A stretch of 64,000 nucleotides of DNA from Betaproteobacteria bacterium (GTDB lineage Bacteria; Pseudomonadota; Gammaproteobacteria; Burkholderiales; Casimicrobiaceae): assembly GCA_016192065.1 (NCBI GenBank), contig JACPUX010000019.1, positions 33,903-97,902 of the forward strand, read 5' to 3'. Below, piece after piece: positions 1-8,352 of the stretch. A program made the translations under genes and the position numbers. Numbering within the stretch: the first letter of the stretch is position 1; every line of letters begins with the position of its first letter. The notes below the pieces were generated by a model. The model saw only the letters and a list, made by a program, of their open reading frames with translations, made no database searches and was not told the DNA's origin.

Positions 1-435
1 CGCAGCCTGCTCGAGCGCCATGCCGCCGCGCTGCGCCGGGCGCCTCCGGCCTTCACCCCGGAGGCCGAGCGCCTGCTTGTCGAACAGGCTTGGCCGGGCA
101 ATGTCCGCGAGCTGGAAAACGCAGTGCAGCGTGCTTTGGTGCTGTGCGAAGGGGAGATCATCACGGCTCGGCATCTAGGCCTGCGCTCGCGCGCCGAAGC
201 GATGGACCGAGTCGATGCCATGACTGCCCCGGGAGAATGGCTGGGCGGCGACCTCAAGGGCGCGGAGCGGGCGCTGATTCTCTCCACCCTGGCCGCCGTC
301 AAGGGCTCGCGCAAGCAAGCGGTGGCGCGGCTGGGTATCTCCGAGCGCACCCTGCGCTACCGCTTGCAGCAATATCGGCGTGAAGGCATCGACCCCGATG
401 CCGCCCACGGCACCGCGGCGAGGGCACTGGCATGA
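1..435 (+). CDS. flrC: Sigma-54-dependent flagellar response regulator, C-terminal part (FlrC/FleR type)
   Basis: The reading frame is open from base 1, so the N-terminal receiver domain and most of the AAA+ domain lie outside the window. The visible 144 residues hold the end of the AAA+ module (motif WPGNVRELEN, the sensor II region typical of NtrC-family activators) and then a Fis-type helix-turn-helix near the C-terminus (KQAVARLGISERTLRYRL). It overlaps fliE by 4 bases (ATGA), so the two genes are co-transcribed. FlrC/FleR activates class III flagellar genes from sigma-54 promoters; the assignment to that subfamily rests on the fliE neighbour rather than on residues visible here. Confidence 0.85.
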   Translation, partial: RSLLERHAAALRRAPPAFTPEAERLLVEQAWPGNVRELENAVQRALVLCEGEIITARHLGLRSRAEAMDRVDAMTAPGEWLGGDLKGAERALILSTLAAVKGSRKQAVARLGISERTLRYRLQQYRREGIDPDAAHGTAARALA

Positions 436-791
436 ACCGCGTAGGCGTCGATCCTGCCGGGATCGAGCGCATTCTCGAGCAACTGCGCGCCGCTCAAGCG
501 CGCATGCAGGGCGGGGTGTCTGGCAATGCCGCGCCCAAGCTCGTGGCGCAAGCTCCAGCGGCCGCCCCCAGCGACTTCGCCAGCGCCTTGAAAACCAGCC
601 TCGACCAAGTCAACAGCCTGCAAGTCAAAGCGACCGAGGCCACCCGCCTCTTCGAACTCGACCCCAAGAACACCAATCTGCATGAAGTCATGATCACCAC
701 CCAGAAGGCGCAGATCTCCTTCCAGGCCACCTTGCAGTTCCGCAACAAGGTGGTGCAGGCGTATCAGGACATCATGAACATGCAGATCTAG
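432..791 (+). CDS. fliE: Flagellar hook-basal body protein FliE
   Basis: 119 residues, close to the usual 100-120 of FliE. The conserved C-terminal half is clear: FASALKTSLDQVN, then DPKNTNLHEVMITTQKAQIS and FRNKVVQAYQDIMNMQI at the extreme C-terminus, the family signature. FliE joins the MS ring (FliF) to the proximal rod and is exported by the flagellar type III system. The start overlaps the stop of the upstream regulator (ATGA). The usual downstream genes fliFGHIJ are absent: the next gene is unrelated and on the other strand. Confidence 0.95.
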   Translation: MNRVGVDPAGIERILEQLRAAQARMQGGVSGNAAPKLVAQAPAAAPSDFASALKTSLDQVNSLQVKATEATRLFELDPKNTNLHEVMITTQKAQISFQATLQFRNKVVQAYQDIMNMQI

Positions 792-815
792 AGACCAGCA
801 ATCACGGCGCGCGGT

Positions 816-1277
816 TTAGGGCGCCGGGGAATTGGCTCGGCCCATCGGCGGAGTGCGCGCGGCCATCATCAGTCGGTTCCAGGCGTTGATTTCGACGACC
901 GCCAGCGTCAGCGTCGCCAGGTCGGCGAGCTCGAAGTGCTCACGGGTGCGCTCATACGCGGCGTCAGAGACGCTGCTTTCGGGCAGCCGGGTGAGGGTTT
1001 CGGCCCAGTCCAGCGCGGCCCTTTCGACGGCATTGAAACAGGGCGCTTCGCGCCAGGTCGCAAGGAGGTGCAGGCGCCCATGTTCCACGCCCAGCTTGCG
1101 GGCCATTCCGACGTGCAAGTCGACGCAAAAGGCGCAGCCGTTCAGTTGCGAGACCCGGATTTTCACCAACTCCACCAGCACCGGATCGAGACCCCCGGCG
1201 TGCACCTTGGCGCCGAGATTGATCATCGCGGCGTAGCCCTCGGGGGAAACTTCGCGCAAATCGAAACGGGCGGACAT
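816..1277 (-). CDS. AhpD/carboxymuconolactone decarboxylase-family protein
   Basis: 153 residues of the alkylhydroperoxidase AhpD-like fold. The redox CxxC motif with its downstream His is visible at about residues 50-56 (CAFCVDLH), preceded by ELVKIRVSQLNG, the pattern of the single-domain AhpD-like proteins. The C-terminal helix TLAVVEINAWNRLMMA is also typical. Such proteins reduce peroxides or use the Cys pair in other redox chemistry; the substrate here is unknown. It stands alone, convergent with fliE, with a non-coding region upstream. Confidence 0.85.
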   Translation of the reverse strand: MSARFDLREVSPEGYAAMINLGAKVHAGGLDPVLVELVKIRVSQLNGCAFCVDLHVGMARKLGVEHGRLHLLATWREAPCFNAVERAALDWAETLTRLPESSVSDAAYERTREHFELADLATLTLAVVEINAWNRLMMAARTPPMGRANSPAP

Positions 1278-1511
1278 GTTGGTCTCCTTGTTTGTGCGGC
1301 AAGTGCCGGGCGCACGGTACCGCGCTGGCGCAGCAATCGGTCGAGATCATAGTAGAAGCGCGCGCCCGTCATCAAGCCATCTCGGCGGGCCAGCGCTGCG
1401 GAATCGAGGCCGGAGTCAGGGAAATTCAATGACCGGATCTTGTCCTTCGCCGGTGTGCAGGAACTGAGCGGTGCCACCTTTCGACTCCGAGGCACCGTTT
1501 TCCGCGTTTGC

Positions 1512-1525
1512 TTGACCAATATCAA
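1512..1525. promoter_or_regulatory. Possible Fnr/Anr (CRP-family) binding site
   Basis: TTGAC-CAAT-ATCAA matches the Fnr/Anr consensus TTGAT-N4-ATCAA at 9 of 10 specified bases. A TACGAT hexamer at 1558-1563 could be a -10 box, which would place the site near -51, off the usual -41.5. One-mismatch sites are expected about twice by chance in 64 kb, so the case depends on the terminator-bounded RNA candidate just downstream. Confidence 0.35.
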
Positions 1526-1565
1526 GTTGCAGCGTTGCCCGACTCATGCGATTGGCATACGATTT

Positions 1566-1730
1566 CTTTCATCGACGCACGCGAGTAAACGGCGGATCGG
1601 CCGGCACCGCAATCTGAGCCCAGACGCGCCGAGCAGCTTTCCGAGACTTGGCTGAGTTCGTCCCTGCGACACCCCCCCCGTCGCGTGGACTCGGTCTAAG
1701 CAGCAACCCCCAGCAATGGGGGTTTTTTTT
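1566..1730 (+). ncRNA. Candidate small RNA with C-rich loop and intrinsic terminator
   Basis: No convincing ORF covers this stretch, yet it ends in a strong terminator (1705-1730). Just before the terminator is a hairpin with stem GCGAC (1666-1670) / GTCGC (1680-1684) closing a nine-base loop ACCCCCCCC. C-rich loops are a feature of several Hfq-dependent RNAs that pair with G-rich Shine-Dalgarno regions. A possible -10 box lies at 1558-1563 and an Fnr-like site at 1512-1525. The 5' end given is inferred. No match to a named RNA family is claimed. Confidence 0.4.
1705..1730 (+). terminator. Rho-independent terminator
   Basis: Perfect 7-bp stem AACCCCC (1705-1711) / GGGGGTT (1718-1724) with loop AGCAAT, followed by a run of T to 1730. 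It points rightward, and no protein gene ends upstream of it on that strand, which implies a short non-coding or peptide-coding transcript. Confidence 0.8.
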
Positions 1731-2115
1731 CGCCCGCCGCCGCGCCGCCCACCGCGGCAACTGCTTCAGCAACCAACGCCAGCAAGGAGCGCAGCGGCAC
1801 CCCCGAAGCGTTGCGCCACCGCGCTTTTTGACTGGAGCAAACGGCCGACAAGATCATGGCCCTGAGGGGAAAAAGGAAGGAGGAAGAGGAAAAAAAGGAG
1901 CAAGAAAAAGCAAGAAAAAGAAGAAAAAGGGCCGAAGAAAAAGGGCCGTGGTCGAGTTTCCCAAGAGATCGAAAATGATGCACGAGCGTGGCATCTTCTG
2001 TGCTCTCTGTGGCCTGCGCGCTCGGCGCACGCGGCTCATCATCGTGCGCCAAGGGCGGAAAGACTGGCGCGATGATCAGCGTTTTTTTTGCGATCCGTCC
2101 CCGTCCGCTCCGCCC
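1731..2115. other. Intergenic region with an 85-bp purine-rich strand
   Basis: No gene is supported here. From 1862 to 1946 the plus strand is almost pure purine (G/A-rich, only a few C), sharply unlike the 63-65% GC surroundings. A 40-codon ORF at 1856-1978 would give a Lys/Glu/Arg-rich peptide, but no Shine-Dalgarno lies at a useful distance and the composition follows directly from the tract. A T8 run sits at about 2082-2089 without a convincing stem. Confidence 0.5.
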
Positions 2116-2448
2116 TTACCGCTCCCCCCACGCCCCGCCCAGCGCCACGGCATAGAGCACGGCCACCGTCACCAGGGTACTGAGCTGCCGCGAACCGAAT
2201 TCGCCTTCGGTGATCAGGGCGGCGATGGCGTTGAAGACGTATTCGGCGCCGCCCAGGCTGTGCAGGGCCAGGAGGCATCCCAGGGCGGTGGCCAGCGGCA
2301 GCACCCAGGCAGCCGGCCGGTTGCGGCGGGCGGGAAGATGCTCCATCACCCGGTTGCTGAAGCCGGCGTCGTCGAGGTGCGCTTGCGCCTGGGCGTCGCG
2401 ATGTAGCAGGGTGTCCAGCCAATCGTCTTCGGGGGGCGAGGTTTTCAT
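2116..2448 (-). CDS. Putative anti-sigma factor, membrane protein
   Basis: 110 residues starting at the ATG that overlaps the sigma factor stop codon by four bases (ATGA). The N-terminal cytoplasmic part contains DDWLDTLL and DDAGFSNRVMEHLP, a pattern seen in small proteins encoded just after ECF sigma factors. Two hydrophobic segments follow (about residues 47-65 and 88-106). No zinc-binding HxxxCxxC motif is present, so this is not a classical ZAS anti-sigma factor. Its role as the antagonist of the adjacent sigma factor is inferred from position, overlap and topology. Confidence 0.65.
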   Translation of the reverse strand: MKTSPPEDDWLDTLLHRDAQAQAHLDDAGFSNRVMEHLPARRNRPAAWVLPLATALGCLLALHSLGGAEYVFNAIAALITEGEFGSRQLSTLVTVAVLYAVALGGAWGER

Positions 2449-3002
2449 GCGAGGTTCTCCGGTTGCCAGGAAGAGAGCGCGGCCTTGAGCTTCTGCTTGG
2501 CTTTCAGGATGTGAGTCTTGAGCGTGCCCAGCGGCAGCTCCAGCACATAGGCGGCTTCTTCGTGGGAGAGGTCTTGATAGTAGCACTGGACAATGGCGGC
2601 ACGCTCAGGCTCCGTGAGCTGGGCGAGGGCGCGTTCGAGGTCGATGCGCAGCTCGGTGGCCTGCGCGTGTGAGGCTGCCGCCTCGGATTCAGAAACGTCG
2701 GAGTCGAGCGGGTCTTCGGGTTTGGCGGAGCGCGCGTGGGCGAGGAAACAGTTGTAACCGATGCGATAGAGCCAAGTGGAGAAACGCGCCTCGCCCCGAA
2801 ACAGATGCAGTTTGCGCCAGGCCAGGACGAAGGCCTCTTGTGCCAGATCGTCGGCCAGCGCCAGGTTGCCGTGGGTGAGCCGGCGCAACAGCGCCCGCAG
2901 GTTCGACTGGTTGCGACGCACGAGCTCGGCATAGGCGTGCCGATCTTGGCGCGTCAGGACGCGGGCGATGAGTTCCGCGTCGCCCGGGCTGGGCGCCGAC
3001 AT
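2445..3002 (-). CDS. ECF (RpoE-type) RNA polymerase sigma factor
   Basis: 185 residues with the two-domain ECF layout. Region 2 covers about residues 25-95, with DDLAQEAFVLAWRKLHLF and FSTWLYRIGYNCFLAHAR for core binding and -10 recognition. Region 4 covers about 125-178, with LTEPERAAIVQCYYQDLSHE and LPLGTLKTHILKAKQKLK for the -35 helix-turn-helix. It overlaps the upstream DUF6249 gene and the downstream anti-sigma gene by ATGA, so the three form one tightly coupled operon. The stress signal is unknown. Confidence 0.92.
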   Translation of the reverse strand: MSAPSPGDAELIARVLTRQDRHAYAELVRRNQSNLRALLRRLTHGNLALADDLAQEAFVLAWRKLHLFRGEARFSTWLYRIGYNCFLAHARSAKPEDPLDSDVSESEAAASHAQATELRIDLERALAQLTEPERAAIVQCYYQDLSHEEAAYVLELPLGTLKTHILKAKQKLKAALSSWQPENLA

Positions 3003-3397
3003 CAGGGCCGCGGCTGGCTGTTCTCGATCTTGGCGGCGATCAGGTAGCCGACCCCAACGGCAATAGGTATGGCCGCCACGCCCCAGGCGCCGTCCTCCAG
3101 AATCAGGAACAGATACAGCCCGACGCCCACGGCAATCAGCAGGATGCCGCGCCGCCGGTCGGAATTGGGCGTGCCGGCCCGGTGCAGGAGTTCGGGCGGG
3201 ATCGGCTGGCCTTTTTCGGCGAGCAGGCAGATCGTTTCATGCATGCGTCGCGAATGGCGCAGCTTGTAGGCGAGGATGGAGAGCACGATGACGATCGGTG
3301 TGCCGAAGATGAAGGCGATGGCCACGATTGCAAGCACCATGCCCATGGTGTCGCTCGCGCCCTCGAGACCGCCGAGGTTGAAGCCGAAGTCGTTCAT
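3002..3397 (-). CDS. DUF6249-type small membrane protein
   Basis: 131 residues with a hydrophobic segment at about 19-43 (MVLAIVAIAFIFGTPIVIVLSI) and two more near 83-125. The central motif HETICLLAEKGQPIPPELL is the hallmark of the DUF6249 family, often encoded beside ECF sigma factors. It is the first gene of the sigma operon and overlaps the sigma start by ATGA. Function is unknown; it may sense or modulate envelope stress together with the anti-sigma factor. Confidence 0.7.
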   Translation of the reverse strand: MNDFGFNLGGLEGASDTMGMVLAIVAIAFIFGTPIVIVLSILAYKLRHSRRMHETICLLAEKGQPIPPELLHRAGTPNSDRRRGILLIAVGVGLYLFLILEDGAWGVAAIPIAVGVGYLIAAKIENSQPRP

Positions 3398-3537
3398 GAT
3401 TGCGCGCTCCCGAAGATGTAAAGATGTGGTTTGGATGCGACCGGCGCAGGGTTTGGATGTAGTCCGGGTGTAATCGGCCGTCGCAGCCCTGCGTGCTATG
3501 ATTGCCGGATGCCAAAAAGGGGGAGGCGCATTCTCTC

Positions 3538-5556
3538 ATGAAGCAATTTTTGCGTTTGGGCCAGGGGTTGTCCGGGGCGCTGCTGGCGGGTTGGTTGAGT
3601 CTGGCCGCGGCGGCCGAGGAACCGGTGACACTCAATTTCGTCAACGCCGAAATCGATGCGGTGATCAAGGCGGTGGGGGAAATCACTGGCCGCAATTTCC
3701 TCCTTGACCCCAAGGTGAAGGGCACCCTCAGTATCATTTCCAATCAACCGGTGGCGCGCCATCTGGTTTACCCCACCCTACTGTCGGCGTTGCGCTTGCA
3801 GGGATTCACCGCGGTCGAGGGCGAAGGCATCACCAAGATCGTGCCCGAGGCCGAGGCCCGCACCCATGCGCACGCCGCGGGGAAGGCTCCGGCGCGGGGG
3901 GACACCTTGGTCACCAAGGTGTACACGCTGAAGAATGAATCCGCCGGCCAGATGGTAGGGGTGTTGCGACCGCTGGTGCCGGCCAACAACCCGATCAGCG
4001 CCTTCCCGGGCACCAATAGCCTGGTGGTGACCGATTACGCCGACAACCTCAAGCGTCTCGAACAGATCATCGAAGCCATCGACCGGCCCAGCGCCGGAGA
4101 GCCTGTGCTGGTCCCCCTGAAATACGCCTCCGCCGCCGATCTGGCGCCCACGCTGGCCCGGGTCTTTGCCGAGAACGGCCCGGCCGGGGCGGCGATCGAT
4201 CCGGCCCAGCGCGTGAGCATCGTCGCTGAGTTGCGCAGCAACAGCCTGATTCTGCGTTCCGACAATCCAGCCAAGGTGGCACGGGTGCGAACCTTGGCCG
4301 CCGAACTCGATACACCGACGCGGGCCGGCGGCAATGTGCAAATCGTCTACCTGCGCAATGCCGATGCCGTGAAAGTGGCGCACACTTTGCGCGGCGTGCT
4401 GACCGGTGCCAGCACCGCCGAGGCGCCGGCGAACTTGTCCGCGGCGAGCCCGGCGGGCGGCGCCAGCGCCCCGGCCGCGACCCTGGCGGCGAGCGTGGCG
4501 TCGCCAGCGAGCTTCAGCACCGGCGGTGTGACCATACACGCCGACACCGCCAGCAACGCGCTGATCATCGCCGCCCCGGAAGCCGTGTACAACGGCCTGC
4601 GTGCGGTCATCGAGAAGCTCGATGTGCGCCGGGCGCAAGTGCATGTCGAAGCGCTGGTGGTGGAAGTGACCACCGACAAGGCCGCCGAGTTCGGCATCCA
4701 GTGGCAAACGCTCGACACCCTTGCCACCTCTTCGGGCACCCAGGCCATCGGCGGCACCAACTTCGGCGCCCGCGGTTCGGGCCAGAACATCATCGACGTC
4801 GCCGGCAACATCGGCGCCGCGGGGCAGGGCTTGAACATTGGCGTGGTGCGGGGTCAGGTGACGCTCCCCGGTATCGGCACCATCGCCAACCTCGGGGTAC
4901 TGGCGCGCGCACTGGAGACGCAGGCGAACGCCAACATTCTGTCCACCCCTAGTCTGCTCACGCTCGATAACGAAGAGGCGCGCATCGTCATTGGCCAGAA
5001 CGTGCCCTTCATCACCGGCCAATACGCGCAGTCCGGCAGCACCACGACGCCCACGCCCTTCCAGACGATCGAGCGGCGCGACGTGGGGCTCACCCTGAAG
5101 GTGAAACCGCAGGTCACCGAGGGCGGCACCGTGCGCTTGCAAATCTACCAGGAAGTCTCCAATGTGCTCGACAAGTCGAATGCTGCCGGGGTGATCACCA
5201 ACAAGCGCTCACTGGAATCGACCGTGCTGGTCGATGACGGGCAGATCGTGGTGCTGGGCGGGCTCATTCAGGACAGCTTCATCGACGCCGACGACAAGGT
5301 TCCGCTCCTGGGCGACGCGCCGCTGATCGGCGCGCTGTTTCGCTACGAATCCCGCAAGCGCAGCAAGACCAATCTCATGGTTTTCCTGCGGCCGCAGGTG
5401 CTGCGTAGTGCCAGCAGCGGACAGGGCGCCACCGCCGATCGCTACGACATGCTCCTGGGGGAGCAGAAGAAGCAGCAGTCGGAGCAGCGCTTCTTCTGGA
5501 AAGACCAGGGCGGGCCACAATTGCCACCGCTCACTGCTCCGCCCGCGAGACCGTGA
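3538..5556 (+). CDS. gspD: Type II secretion system secretin GspD
   Basis: 672 residues from the ATG at 3538, chosen because a GGGGGAGG Shine-Dalgarno precedes it and a signal peptide follows directly (about residues 1-26, ending AAAAEE). A TTG 12 codons upstream would spoil the signal peptide. N0-N3 ring domains come first (VTLNFVNAEIDAVIKAVGEITG at the start of N0), then the secretin domain with VPFITGQ and VLVDDGQIVVLGGLIQD. An Ala/Ser-rich linker interrupts the N3 region. It forms the outer-membrane channel of the T2SS. It overlaps gspE by GTGA. Confidence 0.95.
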   Translation: MKQFLRLGQGLSGALLAGWLSLAAAAEEPVTLNFVNAEIDAVIKAVGEITGRNFLLDPKVKGTLSIISNQPVARHLVYPTLLSALRLQGFTAVEGEGITKIVPEAEARTHAHAAGKAPARGDTLVTKVYTLKNESAGQMVGVLRPLVPANNPISAFPGTNSLVVTDYADNLKRLEQIIEAIDRPSAGEPVLVPLKYASAADLAPTLARVFAENGPAGAAIDPAQRVSIVAELRSNSLILRSDNPAKVARVRTLAAELDTPTRAGGNVQIVYLRNADAVKVAHTLRGVLTGASTAEAPANLSAASPAGGASAPAATLAASVASPASFSTGGVTIHADTASNALIIAAPEAVYNGLRAVIEKLDVRRAQVHVEALVVEVTTDKAAEFGIQWQTLDTLATSSGTQAIGGTNFGARGSGQNIIDVAGNIGAAGQGLNIGVVRGQVTLPGIGTIANLGVLARALETQANANILSTPSLLTLDNEEARIVIGQNVPFITGQYAQSGSTTTPTPFQTIERRDVGLTLKVKPQVTEGGTVRLQIYQEVSNVLDKSNAAGVITNKRSLESTVLVDDGQIVVLGGLIQDSFIDADDKVPLLGDAPLIGALFRYESRKRSKTNLMVFLRPQVLRSASSGQGATADRYDMLLGEQKKQQSEQRFFWKDQGGPQLPPLTAPPARP

Positions 5557-7040
5557 ATCTGGAGTTGACGCAACGGCGGATTCCCTACGCCTTTGCCAAG
5601 GCGAATGGAGTTCTGCCCGTCGATGAGGCCGAGCCGGTGCTGCGGGTACTGGTGCGCCCGGATGCCTCGGTCGACGGCTTGGCCGAATTGCGGCGCATCT
5701 TGGCGCGTCCGCTGGCGGTCGAGGCGGTGAGCGCAGAGCGCTTCGCCAGCGCCCTGGCCAGCGCCTATAACCAAGGCAGCAGCGCGGTCGCGCAGATCAG
5801 CGAAGACCTCGCGCGTGACCGCGATCTGGCCAGCCTGTTGCAGGAACTTCCCGCCAGCGAGGACTTGCTGGTGGGCGACGCCGAGGCGCCGGTGATTCGC
5901 ATGATCAACGCGCTGCTCCTGCAGGCGGTGCGCGACGGCGCTTCCGACGTTCACCTGGAGCCTTTTGAAGCGCGCTCGCTGACGCGCTTCCGCATCGACG
6001 GCCAACTGCGTGACGTGATCGAGCCACCGCGCGCGCTGCACGCCGCGCTGGTGTCGCGGGTGAAGATCATGGCCAGCCTGGACATCGCCGAAAAGCGCCT
6101 GCCGCAGGATGGCCGCATCACCTTGCGTCTGGGAGGGCGCAGCGTCGATGTGCGGGTCTCGACCTTGCCTACCGGCCAGGGCGAACGGGTGGTGATGCGC
6201 CTGCTCGACAAGGAGGCGGCGCGCCTCGACCTCGAAGCGCTGGGCATGGCCGCGGGCACCCTGAACGCGATCGATCAGCTCATCCGGCAGCCGCACGGCA
6301 TCGTGCTGGTAACCGGGCCCACCGGTTCAGGCAAGACCACCACGCTCTATTCCGCGCTGTCGCGGCTCGACCGCGCGCACATGAACATCATGACCGTCGA
6401 GGACCCGATCGAGTACGCGCTTGATCGCGTTGGTCAGACCCAAGTGAACCCGCGCACCGAACTCACCTTCGCGCGAGCGCTGCGGGCAATCCTGCGGCAG
6501 GACCCGGACGTCATCATGATCGGTGAAATCCGCGATCTCGAAACCGCGCAGATCGCCGTGCAGGCGAGCCTCACCGGGCACCTGGTGCTGGCCACCCTGC
6601 ACACCAACGACGCCCCCAGCGCGGTGACCCGGCTGGTGGACATGGGGGTCGAGCCTTACCTCCTGGCGTCGAGCCTGCTGGGCGTGCTGGCCCAGCGCCT
6701 GGTGCGCAGGCTCTGCCCGCGGTGTCGCGTCGCCCACCCCGTTGTCGCCGCCGAGCGGGAATTGCTCGCCGGCACCGCGGCGGCCGACTTGAGTACCCTG
6801 CATGAGGCACCGGGTTGCGCCGCTTGCAACCAAAGTGGCTATCGCGGGCGCACCGGCATCTACGAGCTCTTGACCGTGGACGCCACGGTGCGCGAGCTGA
6901 TTCACCAAGCCGCTGGCGAAAGCGCCCTGCGCGCCCACGCGAACAGCCGCAACTGGCCAACGCTGCGCCAGGATGGGGCGCGTTGGCTGGCGGAAGGTGT
7001 GACTTCGCTGGCGGAGTTGCTGCGCGTAACGCGCGATTGA
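5553..7040 (+). CDS. gspE: Type II secretion ATPase GspE
   Basis: 495 residues beginning at a GTG that overlaps the gspD stop. Walker A GPTGSGKT lies at residues 255-262, the Asp box and Walker B region DVIMIGEIRD at 319-328, and the His box near TGHLVLATLHTND. Two CxxC pairs, at about 388/391 and 422/425, form the zinc-binding C-module of GspE/PilB ATPases. It powers pseudopilus assembly from the cytoplasmic face. The PilB alternative is less likely given the secretin partner and the GspF that follows. Confidence 0.94.
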   Translation: MNLELTQRRIPYAFAKANGVLPVDEAEPVLRVLVRPDASVDGLAELRRILARPLAVEAVSAERFASALASAYNQGSSAVAQISEDLARDRDLASLLQELPASEDLLVGDAEAPVIRMINALLLQAVRDGASDVHLEPFEARSLTRFRIDGQLRDVIEPPRALHAALVSRVKIMASLDIAEKRLPQDGRITLRLGGRSVDVRVSTLPTGQGERVVMRLLDKEAARLDLEALGMAAGTLNAIDQLIRQPHGIVLVTGPTGSGKTTTLYSALSRLDRAHMNIMTVEDPIEYALDRVGQTQVNPRTELTFARALRAILRQDPDVIMIGEIRDLETAQIAVQASLTGHLVLATLHTNDAPSAVTRLVDMGVEPYLLASSLLGVLAQRLVRRLCPRCRVAHPVVAAERELLAGTAAADLSTLHEAPGCAACNQSGYRGRTGIYELLTVDATVRELIHQAAGESALRAHANSRNWPTLRQDGARWLAEGVTSLAELLRVTRD

Positions 7041-7052
7041 CCGAGCCCCCGC

Positions 7053-8255
7053 GTGCCCACCTTTCGTTATCAGGCCGTCACGCCCGAGGGCGCCCACCGC
7101 GAGGGATTGCTCGAAGCCGGCAATCCGCGCGCGGCCCGCGATCAGTTGCGGGCGCAGGGTCTCTTGCCGGTAGAGGTCGCCGCGGCGGCCGCGGCGCCTG
7201 CCGGGGCGAAATCCGCTCAGCGTCTGAGCGCCACCGATCGTGCCCTGCTCACCCGTCAGCTCGCCACCCTGTTGGCGGCGGCCATGCCCCTGGAAGAGGC
7301 GCTAGGCGCCCTCGCGGAACAAAGCGAAGGCAAGGGCCAGCGCGCGGTGCTCGAAGGTGTACGGCAACACGTGCTGGCGGGTGAATCCCTGGCGCAGTCC
7401 CTGGCGCAATACCCGCGGGTGTTTTCGGAGTTCTATCGTGGCCTGGTCGCGGTGGCCGGCGAAACCGGTCAATTGGCCGAAGTGATGGCGCGGCTCGCCG
7501 ACTATCTCGAAGCTCGCCAGGCCTTGCGCCAGAAGATTTTGCTGGCGGCACTCTACCCTTGTCTGGTGGCGGTGATCGCGCTGGCGGTGGTGGCCGCGCT
7601 GCTGCTTTTTGTCGTACCGCAGGTGGTGGCCGCCTTCGAGCACACCCGGCAGACCCTGCCCTGGCTCACCCGCGCCTTGATCGGCGTGAGCGGCTTCTTG
7701 CGCGCCAACGTCTTGGTACTGCTGGCGCTGATCGCCCTCGCGGCGGTCGCCGGCTATTACGCCTCGCGGCGCGAACGGACGCGGCTCGCCTGGCACCGCC
7801 TGGTGCTGAAGTTGCCGGCGATTGGGCGCTTGTTGCTGGCTCTCGACTGCGCGCGGTTTGCCTCCACCCTGGCCATCCTAGTGGGCAGCGGCGCGCCGCT
7901 CCTGCGTTCGCTCGAAGCGGCCGCCGGCGTGATCTGGCTGGTGCCGCTGCGGGAGGCCGCGCGCGGCGGCACCGCGCGGGTGCGCGAGGGAGTCGGTCTC
8001 GCCCGCGCGCTCGACGCCGGGCGGCTCTTTCCGCCGCTTTTCCTGCAACTGGTGGCGAGCGGCGAAGCCAGCGGCCGCCTGCCCGAGCTCTTGCAACGCG
8101 CCGCCGCGCAACAACAAAGCGAGGCCGAGCGCCGCCTTGCGATCCTTGTCGGTCTCCTGGAACCCGCGCTCATCTTGGTCATGGGCGGCGTGGTGCTGTT
8201 GATGGTGTTGGCGGTGATGCTGCCGATCGTATCGATGAACCAGTTGATCCGCTGA
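7053..8255 (+). CDS. gspF: Type II secretion inner-membrane platform protein GspF
   Basis: 400 residues from a GTG 12 bases after gspE. The opening PTFRYQAVTPEGAHREGLLEA is characteristic of GspF. Two homologous T2SSF domains follow (about 65-190 and 268-390), each with transmembrane helices such as LVAVIALAVVAALLLFVVPQ and the terminal VVLLMVLAVMLPIVSMNQLI. It anchors the ATPase and the pseudopilus machinery. The remaining T2SS genes (gspG-N) are not in this window. Confidence 0.94.
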   Translation: MPTFRYQAVTPEGAHREGLLEAGNPRAARDQLRAQGLLPVEVAAAAAAPAGAKSAQRLSATDRALLTRQLATLLAAAMPLEEALGALAEQSEGKGQRAVLEGVRQHVLAGESLAQSLAQYPRVFSEFYRGLVAVAGETGQLAEVMARLADYLEARQALRQKILLAALYPCLVAVIALAVVAALLLFVVPQVVAAFEHTRQTLPWLTRALIGVSGFLRANVLVLLALIALAAVAGYYASRRERTRLAWHRLVLKLPAIGRLLLALDCARFASTLAILVGSGAPLLRSLEAAAGVIWLVPLREAARGGTARVREGVGLARALDAGRLFPPLFLQLVASGEASGRLPELLQRAAAQQQSEAERRLAILVGLLEPALILVMGGVVLLMVLAVMLPIVSMNQLIR

Positions 8256-8352
8256 GTTTGAATTCGCGCGCGGATGGAGTGCGGCGGCGGCCGGGTTCGT
8301 GTCAGGGACCTGGCAACCCGGAGTAGTCCCCGATCATGGAGCATGGAAGCCG

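Noticed and set aside
1856..1978. 40-codon Lys/Glu/Arg-rich ORF in the purine tract
   Set aside because: No Shine-Dalgarno at a useful distance, and the residue bias is forced by the purine run.
1648..2406. Long open frame on the plus strand rich in Lys, Arg and Pro
   Set aside because: It runs through the terminator at 1705-1730, the purine tract and the antisense of the anti-sigma gene; it has no domain and its composition follows the underlying DNA.
3778..5142. 454-codon open frame opposite gspD
   Set aside because: Antisense shadow of a GC-rich gene; its translation has no recognisable motif and gspD is certain.
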